In this document: positions 1-5,815 of the stretch, in pieces | How the letters are laid out: every line of letters starts with the position of its first letter | Position numbering within the stretch: the stretch's first letter is position 1 | Source: Rhodopirellula sp. | Lineage (GTDB): Bacteria; Planctomycetota; Planctomycetia; Pirellulales; Pirellulaceae | Direction of reading: 5' to 3' | NCBI GenBank assembly: GCA_002714565.1 | Contig: PAXU01000041.1 | Span: 1-11,217, forward strand | DNA length: 11,217 bases | Notes under the pieces: generated by a model | Databases searched by the model: none | Told to the model about the DNA's origin: nothing | Seen by the model: the letters and a program-made list of their open reading frames with translations, nothing else | Position numbers and translations under genes: made by a program

Positions 1-211
1 GCTTGAGGGTGTTTTTAAGCGTTACGACAAAAATAGCGACAAGACCGTTGTGTTAGAAGAATTCCTCGCTTTGCATCAGGGGGATTTAACAGAGCAAGCG
101 CGACGTTTCTGGCAGGAATTCTTTGTGAGCCAGGATCGCAACAAAGATGGGAAATGGCACTTCGAAGAGTTCGTTGGTGCCGTGCGTGCATACAATCAAC
201 GGCAGCGTTAG
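1..211 (+). CDS. EF-hand calcium-binding protein, C-terminal part
   Basis: This frame is open from the left edge (codons from base 2) to a TAG at 209-211, giving 69 residues; the start lies outside the window. Two EF-hand loops are visible. The first, DKNSDKTVVLEE (bases 26-61), has acidic or polar ligands at positions 1, 3, 5 and 12 but lysine in place of the usual glycine at position 6. The second, DRNKDGKWHFEE (bases 134-169), is canonical, with D1, N3, D5, G6 and E12. The loops are flanked by amphipathic helices (FKRY before the first, FVGAVRAY after the second) and lie 36 residues apart, as in a paired EF-hand domain. Calcium binding is the family function; what the whole protein does cannot be told from this fragment. 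Planctomycetes encode many secreted or membrane EF-hand proteins. The gene converges on hisG, leaving 27 bases between stop codons. Confidence 0.8.
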   Translation, partial: LEGVFKRYDKNSDKTVVLEEFLALHQGDLTEQARRFWQEFFVSQDRNKDGKWHFEEFVGAVRAYNQRQR

Positions 212-233
212 AGCTTAACCACACCGTTGGCTA

Positions 234-249
234 GCGGACTAAAGTCTGC
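234..249 (+). terminator. Possible terminator hairpin after the EF-hand gene
   Basis: GCGGAC, loop TAAA, then GCTGTC's mirror GTCTGC forms a 6-bp stem with one G-U pair when transcribed on the plus strand. It is followed by a T-rich but interrupted stretch (GTTATTGATTTGTGTTT). It starts 23 bases after the EF-hand stop and overlaps the hisG stop codon. On the minus strand the G-U becomes an A-C mismatch, so it fits the plus-strand gene better. The lack of a clean T run keeps confidence low. Confidence 0.3.
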
Positions 250-1090
250 AGTTATTGATTTGTGTTTCGAGTATCGCTGATGCGCCGAGCTCATCGAGTT
301 GGTCCATGACTGTGGACACCTGGCTACTCTTAACCATGACGCGGACTGCGCACCAGTCATTGTCTTCCAATGGATTAATGGTTGGCGAGTTGTATCCCGG
401 TGTAATCTCCTCTGCTTGAGCGAGTTTTTCACGGGGAATATTGTATTCCAGTAGTGAATATCCTTGTGCAATGACAACACCTTGCAGACGCCGCACAATT
501 CGGTCAGCGAGATCGGCATGGCGTCGTTCTTTGTTCTGAACAAGGATCGTCTGATAGTTTCCAATCTCATCGAGGATGCGTAATCGGTTTGCAGCGAGTG
601 TGCTACCCGTTTCAACCAGATCCACGATGGCATCAGCAATTCCCAGCGAGATCATGATCTCAACGCTACCGGTTAGCTTAACGAGATGTGCTTCTGCACC
701 GTGTTGGCCAAGGTACTTTCGTGTCACGGTTGGGAAACTAGTCGCGATACGTTGGCCGTCAAGTGAGGCGGCATCGTTAAAGTCACCATCGTCCGGCACG
801 CAAATAGCCAGACGACACTTACCAACTCCCAGCTGTAAACGCTCATCAAGGTCAACGTCAGCTTCTGCTACCAGATCACTGCCGGTAATTCCCATGTCTA
901 ATGCACCTTCGGCGCACAATACAGGGATATCATCAGTCCGCAGGAAGATGATATCCACTGGCATATCGCTAACGCGGGCAAACAGCGATCGGTTTTGCCT
1001 GCGAAATTTTAGTCCGGCTTTTTTTAGCAGTTGTTCGGAAACTTCTGCTAATCGTCCCTTGCTTGGTAATCCAATTCTCAGATTTGTCAT
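239..1090 (-). CDS. hisG: ATP phosphoribosyltransferase, long form
   Basis: HisG catalyses the first, committed step of histidine synthesis, joining ATP and PRPP to give N1-phosphoribosyl-ATP in the cytoplasm. The 283-residue protein begins MTNLRIGLPSKGRL, the usual HisG N-terminus. The two-lobed catalytic region covers about residues 1-210 and holds the PRPP-binding signature DLVETGSTLAANRL near residues 157-170 and the segment IATSFPTVTRKYL near 115-127. Residues about 213-283 match the extra C-terminal domain of the long, homohexameric HisG form, the site of feedback inhibition by histidine in characterised enzymes. A long HisG needs no HisZ partner, and none is visible. The start overlaps the hisE stop in ATGA (1087-1090), so the two are almost certainly co-transcribed and translationally coupled. 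The gene ends 27 bases from the convergent EF-hand gene. Confidence 0.97.
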   Translation of the reverse strand: MTNLRIGLPSKGRLAEVSEQLLKKAGLKFRRQNRSLFARVSDMPVDIIFLRTDDIPVLCAEGALDMGITGSDLVAEADVDLDERLQLGVGKCRLAICVPDDGDFNDAASLDGQRIATSFPTVTRKYLGQHGAEAHLVKLTGSVEIMISLGIADAIVDLVETGSTLAANRLRILDEIGNYQTILVQNKERRHADLADRIVRRLQGVVIAQGYSLLEYNIPREKLAQAEEITPGYNSPTINPLEDNDWCAVRVMVKSSQVSTVMDQLDELGASAILETQINNCRL

Positions 1091-1425
1091 TGCCTTGCAG
1101 CTTTTTCGTCAATTCCGGAAATGCCAAATCGTCTGGACAACTCTGCTTCCACTTCGTGGATATGAATGTCCTTAAATCCGAGCATGACCATTAGGTGAAA
1201 CAGTAGGTCTGCTGCTTCGTAAATCAAATGTGCGCGTCCTTCTTCGCCTGCCTCGTCGGCGGCTTCAATCACTTCTTCTGCTTCTTCAAGGATCTTTTCA
1301 CCGATTTTTGCTGTCCCACCATTAAACAGTTTTGTCGTATATGACTTTTCAGGTGGATTTGCTTTGCGATCTTCGATCACACCCATTAGTCGCGACAGGA
1401 CGTTATTTAGGTCAGTCACCGGCAT
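1087..1425 (-). CDS. hisE: Phosphoribosyl-ATP pyrophosphatase
   Basis: HisE performs step 2 of histidine synthesis, hydrolysing phosphoribosyl-ATP to phosphoribosyl-AMP and pyrophosphate. The protein is an all-alpha MazG-like fold. Visible hallmarks are PPEKSYTTKLF (residues 24-34), the metal-binding KIGEKILEEAEEVIEA (40-55), and E70-x-x-D73 in YEAADLLFHLMVML. It stands alone, not fused to HisI. I chose the ATG at 1425 (112 residues, MPVTDLNNVL), which gives the usual HisE length; the frame stays open upstream to an ATG at 1500, but those 25 extra residues (MCFCVLGVHDRC onward) look unlike the family. No good ribosome binding site is seen: AAAGGG lies only one or two bases before the chosen start. 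It is the first gene of a hisE-hisG pair. Confidence 0.93.
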   Translation of the reverse strand: MPVTDLNNVLSRLMGVIEDRKANPPEKSYTTKLFNGGTAKIGEKILEEAEEVIEAADEAGEEGRAHLIYEAADLLFHLMVMLGFKDIHIHEVEAELSRRFGISGIDEKAARQ

Positions 1426-1610
1426 GCCCTTTACACGAGCAGTAATACGTTGCACGATTGAAGAACAACGATCGTGTACACCGAGTACACAAAAACACAT
1501 TGTTCACAGTTCATCGTAGATTCGCTTTGGAATACTGACAATTACGCGCATTGTTAGAAGTTCTTAACATCTCATCTGGCATGCTTAAGACACTAACGAT
1601 CATGACGATT
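1426..1610. promoter_or_regulatory. Divergent hisE/miaA intergenic region
   Basis: About 185 bases separate the chosen starts of hisE (minus) and miaA (plus), so promoters for both units should lie here. I cannot pick convincing -35/-10 pairs on either strand. The only clear structures are the inverted repeat at 1474-1490 and a short tandem repeat at the miaA start. No small gene is supported. Confidence 0.5.
1474..1490. repeat. Inverted repeat GTGTAC-N5-GTACAC upstream of hisE
   Basis: Two perfect 6-base arms are separated by ACCGA, 49 bases upstream of the chosen hisE start. The size and symmetry would suit a dimeric repressor site. If hisE really began at 1500, the repeat would lie inside its coding sequence, which would weaken that reading. 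Confidence 0.35.
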
Positions 1611-1614
1611 ATGA
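1597..1614 (+). repeat. Tandem 9-base repeat at the miaA start
   Basis: CGATCATGA is followed directly by CGATTATGA (8 of 9 bases identical). Each copy carries an in-frame ATG (1602 and 1611), so the repeat creates two candidate start codons nine bases apart for miaA. Confidence 0.6.
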
Positions 1615-2570
1615 CAGCTGAGACCGGTAAAGAATTCGAGCCCATTTCACGTGACTGTTGGTTTCTCACCGGGCCAACAGCCAGCGGCAAGTCCAATATT
1701 GCCATCGCACTCGCCCGGCAGTTAGACGCTGAGATTATCTCACTCGACTCGATGGCTATCTATCGTGGCATGGATATCGGAACTGCCAAACCAACGGCAG
1801 AGCAGCAGCAACAAGTTGTACACCACATGATTGATGTGGTAGAGCCGACCGAATCTTACAGCCTTGTAGAATATCTCACCGCCGTGCACGCACTGGTTGG
1901 GCAGATTCATGAACGTCAGAGAAGCGCTCTGTTTGTTGGTGGAACGCCACTCTACTTGAAGTCGTTACTGAGGGGTTTATACAGTGGTCCCGAAGCAGAT
2001 TGGGAATTTCGCGAACAAGTTCAGCGAGAGTTGGAAGAGCATGGACCGGATGCGCTGCACGCACGGCTAGCCCAGGTGGATCCGCTGTCAGCTCATAAAC
2101 TACATCCAAATGATTCGAAGCGGATCATTCGTGCGTTGGAAGTATTTCGGGCGACCGGTGAGCCAATTAGTCACCAACAAGTACACTTTGACGACACAGA
2201 AAGTCAGCCACACTCACGAGCATTTGTCCTTTCCTGGGAACGGCCAGAATTGCATCAACGGATTGAGCAGCGTGTTGATGAAATGTTTTCGAGAGGATTG
2301 GTAGCTGAAGTTGATTCGTTGCTTACAACGCACGGTGAATTATCCAGAACGGCTATGCAGGCTGTTGGATATCGTGAAGTGATTGATCATGTTTCTGGCA
2401 ATCTTTCGATCGAGGAGACCGTAGAGAAAGTAAAGGCGCGGACACGGCAGTTTGCACGTCGACAGGTAACCTGGTTCCGTCGGCTGGACGAATGTCAGAT
2501 TATCAATCGATCGGATTCAGACTCGGTTAAGGAATTGCTGAGCCAAATCGCTGCAACTGGCTCTCAATAA
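1611..2570 (+). CDS. miaA: tRNA dimethylallyltransferase
   Basis: MiaA transfers a dimethylallyl group to N6 of adenosine 37 in tRNAs that read codons starting with U, which stabilises codon pairing. From the chosen start the protein has 319 residues, normal for the family. Motifs: P-loop GPTASGKS (21-28), the substrate loop DSMAIYRGMDIGTAKP (46-61), GGTPLYLKSLLRG (110-122), then AVGYREVIDH and the basic C-terminal segment KARTRQFARRQVTWFRR that contacts tRNA. The start is uncertain: in-frame ATGs at 1581, 1602 and 1611 and a TTG at 1551 are all possible. I prefer 1611 because it leaves about 15 residues before the CWFLTG strand, as I expect for relatives; no clear ribosome binding site helps. 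It is divergent from hisE and heads a miaA-aspS-pgk series on one strand, though the 156-base gap before aspS makes a single operon doubtful. Confidence 0.95.
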   Translation: MTAETGKEFEPISRDCWFLTGPTASGKSNIAIALARQLDAEIISLDSMAIYRGMDIGTAKPTAEQQQQVVHHMIDVVEPTESYSLVEYLTAVHALVGQIHERQRSALFVGGTPLYLKSLLRGLYSGPEADWEFREQVQRELEEHGPDALHARLAQVDPLSAHKLHPNDSKRIIRALEVFRATGEPISHQQVHFDDTESQPHSRAFVLSWERPELHQRIEQRVDEMFSRGLVAEVDSLLTTHGELSRTAMQAVGYREVIDHVSGNLSIEETVEKVKARTRQFARRQVTWFRRLDECQIINRSDSDSVKELLSQIAATGSQ

Positions 2571-2593
2571 CCCAATTACGGGTGTCTTTTGTA

Positions 2594-2640
2594 TGTTGCA
2601 CATCGCAACTAAAATACGGGTTTGCCGTAGCGATGCAACA
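2594..2640 (+). promoter_or_regulatory. Bulged hairpin between miaA and aspS
   Basis: Three nested stems can form in RNA: TGTTGCA (2594-2600) with TGCAACA (2634-2640), TCGC (2603-2606) with GCGA (2630-2633), and TACGG (2615-2619) with CCGTA (2625-2629). All bulges are on the 5' side (CA at 2601-2602 and eight bases at 2607-2614), and the terminal loop is GTTTG. In total 16 Watson-Crick pairs form. It starts 24 bases after the miaA stop and ends 87 bases before the aspS start. It has no T run after it, so it is not a classic terminator; it may be an aspS leader element or a processed 3' end of the miaA message. Confidence 0.45.
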
Positions 2641-2698
2641 AACAGCTGTTTCGGAACCAAACGGGCAGGTTTTCTGTGATACATCTCTCGCATCGCAA
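2601..2698. repeat. Octamer CATCGCAA repeated at 2601 and 2691
   Basis: CATCGCAA occurs exactly at 2601-2608 and 2691-2698, 90 bases apart. The complementary GCGATGCAA lies between them at 2630-2638, forming the 3' arm of the hairpin. That arm could pair with the upstream copy or, over seven bases (GCGATGC with GCATCGC at 2690-2696), with the downstream copy. Confidence 0.5.
2640..2651. repeat. Perfect 12-base palindrome AAACAGCTGTTT
   Basis: This perfect palindrome abuts the 3' arm of the bulged hairpin in the miaA-aspS gap. It could be a protein-binding site or part of the RNA structure; a chance palindrome is also possible. Confidence 0.45.
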
Positions 2699-2715
2699 TT
2701 ATTCAAATCAAGATT

Positions 2716-2720
2716 AGGAA
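2716..2720 (+). promoter_or_regulatory. Ribosome binding site that fixes the aspS GTG start
   Basis: AGGAA lies six bases before GTG at 2727, which supports GTG as the real start. The resulting N-terminus, MLRTHTCGELR, is exactly where bacterial AspRS proteins begin. Confidence 0.7.
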
Positions 2721-2726
2721 ACAAAC

Positions 2727-4490
2727 GTGTTACGAACACACACCTGTGGAGAGCTTCGGGCTGACAACATCGATGACACCGTGACATTGTGTGGATGGGT
2801 GGATAGTACTCGTGACCATGGTGGCGCTGTATTCGTAGACCTTCGCGACCGCTATGGAAAAACGCAAGTTGTTTTTGGACCGGAGAGCGGTTTAGTTGAA
2901 GAAGCGAGTGCGCTACGCAGCGAGGACGTTATCAAGGTCATTGGGAGTATTGCTGCACGTCCGGAAGGCACCGTAAATGAGAAGATTGATACAGGTGCTG
3001 TTGAATTACGCACCTCGGATCTAGAGGTGCTTAATAAAAGTAAAACTCCGCCATTTACACCGAGCCAACAGGAATTGCCCGGTGAAGATCTGCGATTGAA
3101 ATACCGATATCTGGATCTCCGGCGACAGCAAATGCAGGACACCTTGGTACTTCGCAGTAAAATCGTTAACACGATGCGTCAGTATTTTGATGAAAACAAC
3201 TTTATTGACGTCGAAACACCTATTCTTGGCCGCAGCACTCCTGAAGGTGCTCGTGACTATCTCGTTCCAAGTAGAGTGCACCACAAACACTTCTATGCAC
3301 TGCCACAATCTCCTCAGTTGTACAAGCAAATCATGATGGTGGCAGGTTATGACCGTTACGTGCAGGTTGCCAGATGTTTTCGCGATGAAGACTTACGAGC
3401 AGACCGACAGCCAGAATTTACCCAGCTTGATCTCGAAATGTCGTTTGTCGATGCGGACGATGTGATTGGCATGATCGATGGTTTGGTGCAGCGCATGGCT
3501 AAAGAGGTGCTGAACTTAGACGTGCAACTACCTCTGCCTCGCATGACATACGACGAAGCCATGGAGCGATTTGGCCACGACGCGCCGGATTTGCGGTTTG
3601 GCATGGAGTTGATTAACTGCAGTGATATCGCCGAGAAAGTCGAGTTCCGCGTGTTTAGCGGAGCGGTTTCCAATGGTGGAGTGGTCAGGGGCATAAAGGC
3701 CGATGGAGTTGCTGCGGACTTTTCGCGAAAGCGGATTGATGAATTGACCGAATGGGTTAAGCAGGATTTTGGAGCAAAGGGTTTAGCGTGGTTCCGTGTG
3801 GAAGAGGATGGCAGCTTATGGTCACCGATTTCAAAGAACTTCAGTGACGAGGAGCTAGCAGCTATCGGTGAACGCATGGGTGCCGAGGTCGGGGACATTA
3901 TGTTCTTTATTGCGGATAGCTGGGAAGTTAGCTGTAAGGCGTTAGCGGCCCTGCGAAAACACCTCGGTGCCGAATTGAGTCTTTATGACCCGGCCACGAT
4001 GAATTTTTCATGGGTTATAGAATTCCCAATGTTCGAATTTGACGACGAAGAACAACGTTGGAATGCGATGCACCATCCTTTTACGGCGCCACGCGAACAA
4101 GATATGCCCATGTTCGAGACAGAGCCTCACTCTATGCGTGCTATTGCTTATGACCTAGTCATAAATGGTTCGGAAGCAGGTGGTGGTACTATTCGAATTC
4201 ATGACTCTACAATCCAAAGCAAGGTGTTTGAATTGCTTGGGATCGATGCAGAGACTGCCCGGGATCGATTCGGATTCCTTCTGGATGCCTTGCAGTATGG
4301 AGCACCTCCACACGGTGGTATCGCTTTGGGTATCGATCGGTGGGTAATGCTATTCGGTGGTCTCGAAAACATTCGTGACTGCATTGCTTTCCCAAAGACG
4401 CAAAAGGCCGCAGACTTGATGACGGAAGCTCCTGGTGGAGTCGACAAACGCCAGTTGAGAGAACTCGGTATCAAAACGGTCGACGAATAA
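2727..4490 (+). CDS. aspS: Aspartyl-tRNA synthetase, bacterial type
   Basis: This class II synthetase charges tRNA(Asp) with aspartate. The protein has 587 residues, the normal bacterial length, and starts at GTG. The N-terminal OB-fold anticodon-binding domain (about 1-110) includes LCGWVDSTRDHGGAVFVDLR. The catalytic core follows: motif 1 region around 144-180, motif 2 FRDEDLRADRQPEFTQLDLE from F218 with the conserved arginine R219, and motif 3 GIALGIDRW with R538. Between motifs 2 and 3 lies the bacterial GAD insertion, recognisable by FRVFSGAVSNGGVVRGIKA. H31 and G81 in the anticodon domain match positions at which non-discriminating bacterial AspRS enzymes (which also charge tRNA(Asn)) differ from the E. 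coli type, so Asn-tRNA may be made by transamidation here; that is inference. The gene lies 156 bases after miaA and 67 before pgk. Confidence 0.98.
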   Translation: MLRTHTCGELRADNIDDTVTLCGWVDSTRDHGGAVFVDLRDRYGKTQVVFGPESGLVEEASALRSEDVIKVIGSIAARPEGTVNEKIDTGAVELRTSDLEVLNKSKTPPFTPSQQELPGEDLRLKYRYLDLRRQQMQDTLVLRSKIVNTMRQYFDENNFIDVETPILGRSTPEGARDYLVPSRVHHKHFYALPQSPQLYKQIMMVAGYDRYVQVARCFRDEDLRADRQPEFTQLDLEMSFVDADDVIGMIDGLVQRMAKEVLNLDVQLPLPRMTYDEAMERFGHDAPDLRFGMELINCSDIAEKVEFRVFSGAVSNGGVVRGIKADGVAADFSRKRIDELTEWVKQDFGAKGLAWFRVEEDGSLWSPISKNFSDEELAAIGERMGAEVGDIMFFIADSWEVSCKALAALRKHLGAELSLYDPATMNFSWVIEFPMFEFDDEEQRWNAMHHPFTAPREQDMPMFETEPHSMRAIAYDLVINGSEAGGGTIRIHDSTIQSKVFELLGIDAETARDRFGFLLDALQYGAPPHGGIALGIDRWVMLFGGLENIRDCIAFPKTQKAADLMTEAPGGVDKRQLRELGIKTVDE

Positions 4491-4557
4491 GCTGTTTTGA
4501 TGATCAGTTTATGTATCAAACTAAAAGTCACAGTAAATCTATGGGTAGCGAATCACC
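4491..4557 (+). other. aspS-pgk intergenic gap
   Basis: The 67 bases are AT-rich. A weak hairpin is possible (TTTGAT at 4496-4501 with ATCAAA at 4515-4520, 13-base loop), but it competes with AGTTT/AAACT (4506-4510 and 4518-4522). Neither looks like a terminator, so read-through from aspS into pgk is plausible. There is no strong ribosome binding site before pgk. Confidence 0.3.
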
Positions 4558-5745
4558 ATGGCAAAGAAATCTATTGAACAAGTCGATGTTGCGGGCAAAG
4601 TAGTTCTCGTACGTGTGGACTTTAACGTACCACTTGATGACGATCTCGCGATAACGGACGATCGTCGCATTAAGATGGCATTACCGACCATTCAATCAGT
4701 TCTAGGGCGTGGCGGAAAGTTGATCTTAATGAGCCATCTCGGTCGACCAAAAGGAGATGGCAATGACTCTCGTTTCAGTTTAAAGCCAGCTGCGGTGCGG
4801 CTAGGTGAATTGCTGGATCAACCAGTGACGTTTGCACAGGACACGGTTGGTGACGACGCACAGGCCAAAGTTGCAGCGCTTGGTGAGGCCGGGGTGCTGG
4901 TACTTGAGAATTTGCGTTTTAACGAAGGTGAGAAGACAGGTTGTTCAGCATTTGCTGGGAAACTAGCCGCCTTTGCAGACGTCTATTGCAACGATGCCTT
5001 TGGGACATGCCACAGAACCGACGCATCAATGGTTGCTGTGCCGGAAGCCATGGCCGGTAAACCCAGGGTCGTAGGGTTTTTGGTGGATAAGGAAATTCAA
5101 TATCTATCCGATGCCATTGCCACTCCTCAGAGGCCGTTTGTGGCGATACTCGGTGGTGCCAAAGTATCAGATAAGATCACCGTAATTGATAACCTGCTTG
5201 GCGTGTGTGACAGCGTACTTATCGGCGGTGCCATGGCGTATACCTTTGCATTGGCACAAGGTGGTTCAATCGGGAAGAGTCTTGTTGAGCCGGATAAAGT
5301 GGACTTGGCGCTTGCTCTTCTTGAAAAAGGTGGTGACAAGCTGGTATTACCGGTGGACACACACTGTGGTGATGATTTCTCCGCAGACTGTAATAAAGAG
5401 GTCGTGACGGCAGGTCAGATTTCGGAAGATTTTGAAGGGCTGGATATCGGTCCTGAAACTGCAAATCGCTATGCTCAAATCGTATCTGAAGCCAAAACCG
5501 TGGTTTGGAACGGCCCAATGGGTGTCTGTGAAATGCCTCCGTTTGATGAGGGAACAAAGAAAGTTGCCCAAGCCATTGCGGATGGCGAAAACGTTAGCAT
5601 CATTGGCGGTGGAGATAGTGCCGCTGCTATACAACAACTGGGATTTGCCGATAAAGTTTCCCATGTGAGCACAGGTGGCGGCGCGAGTCTCGCCATGCTC
5701 GAAGGTAAGTCCTTCGCTGCTGTGGAATTGCTAGACGAGATCTAA
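4558..5745 (+). CDS. pgk: Phosphoglycerate kinase
   Basis: PGK interconverts 1,3-bisphosphoglycerate plus ADP and 3-phosphoglycerate plus ATP in glycolysis and gluconeogenesis. The protein has 395 residues, a standard length. The N-terminal lobe binds 3-phosphoglycerate: RVDFNVPL (19-26), SHLGRPKG (59-66), and CHRTDASM around H152-R153. The C-terminal lobe binds nucleotide: [27 protein letters not shown] (from 349) and [14 protein letters not shown] (from 370). The motif HRTDAS differs from the textbook HRAHAS by two residues, but the arginine is kept, so the enzyme should be active; I suspect a lineage trait. The ATG at 4558 gives the usual N-terminus [21 protein letters not shown]. It may be co-transcribed with aspS. 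Its 3' end converges on the J-like membrane protein gene. Confidence 0.98.
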   Translation: MAKKSIEQVDVAGKVVLVRVDFNVPLDDDLAITDDRRIKMALPTIQSVLGRGGKLILMSHLGRPKGDGNDSRFSLKPAAVRLGELLDQPVTFAQDTVGDDAQAKVAALGEAGVLVLENLRFNEGEKTGCSAFAGKLAAFADVYCNDAFGTCHRTDASMVAVPEAMAGKPRVVGFLVDKEIQYLSDAIATPQRPFVAILGGAKVSDKITVIDNLLGVCDSVLIGGAMAYTFALAQGGSIGKSLVEPDKVDLALALLEKGGDKLVLPVDTHCGDDFSADCNKEVVTAGQISEDFEGLDIGPETANRYAQIVSEAKTVVWNGPMGVCEMPPFDEGTKKVAQAIADGENVSIIGGGDSAAAIQQLGFADKVSHVSTGGGASLAMLEGKSFAAVELLDEI

Positions 5746-5763
5746 ATTTTGCCTAAATCAGTG

Positions 5764-5778
5764 CTATGCGAGGCATAG
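5764..5778. terminator. Hairpin CTATGC-GAG-GCATAG after pgk
   Basis: A perfect 6-bp stem with a three-base loop starts 19 bases after the pgk stop, in the 70-base gap between convergent genes. It can form on either strand. No T run follows on either side, so termination would have to be imperfect or factor-assisted. Confidence 0.4.
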
Positions 5779-5804
5779 GTCAGCGGGTCTTAAGTACTGC
5801 TGAC
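5779..5804. terminator. Second hairpin GTCAGC-N14-GCTGAC in the convergent gap
   Basis: A perfect 6-bp stem follows the first hairpin without a gap. Its 14-base loop holds the palindromes CTTAAG and AGTACT. Two hairpins side by side between facing genes suggest a bidirectional 3' end signal, although neither has the usual T tract. Confidence 0.35.
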
Positions 5805-5815
5805 TCTAAAGATAC

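Noticed and set aside
576..1175. 199-codon plus-strand frame opposite hisG and hisE
   Set aside because: It lies wholly antisense to two well-supported genes and its translation has no recognisable domain.
1426..1500. N-terminal extension of HisE from an ATG at 1500
   Set aside because: The extra 25 residues do not look like HisE, the start lacks a ribosome binding site, and the internal start gives the normal family length.
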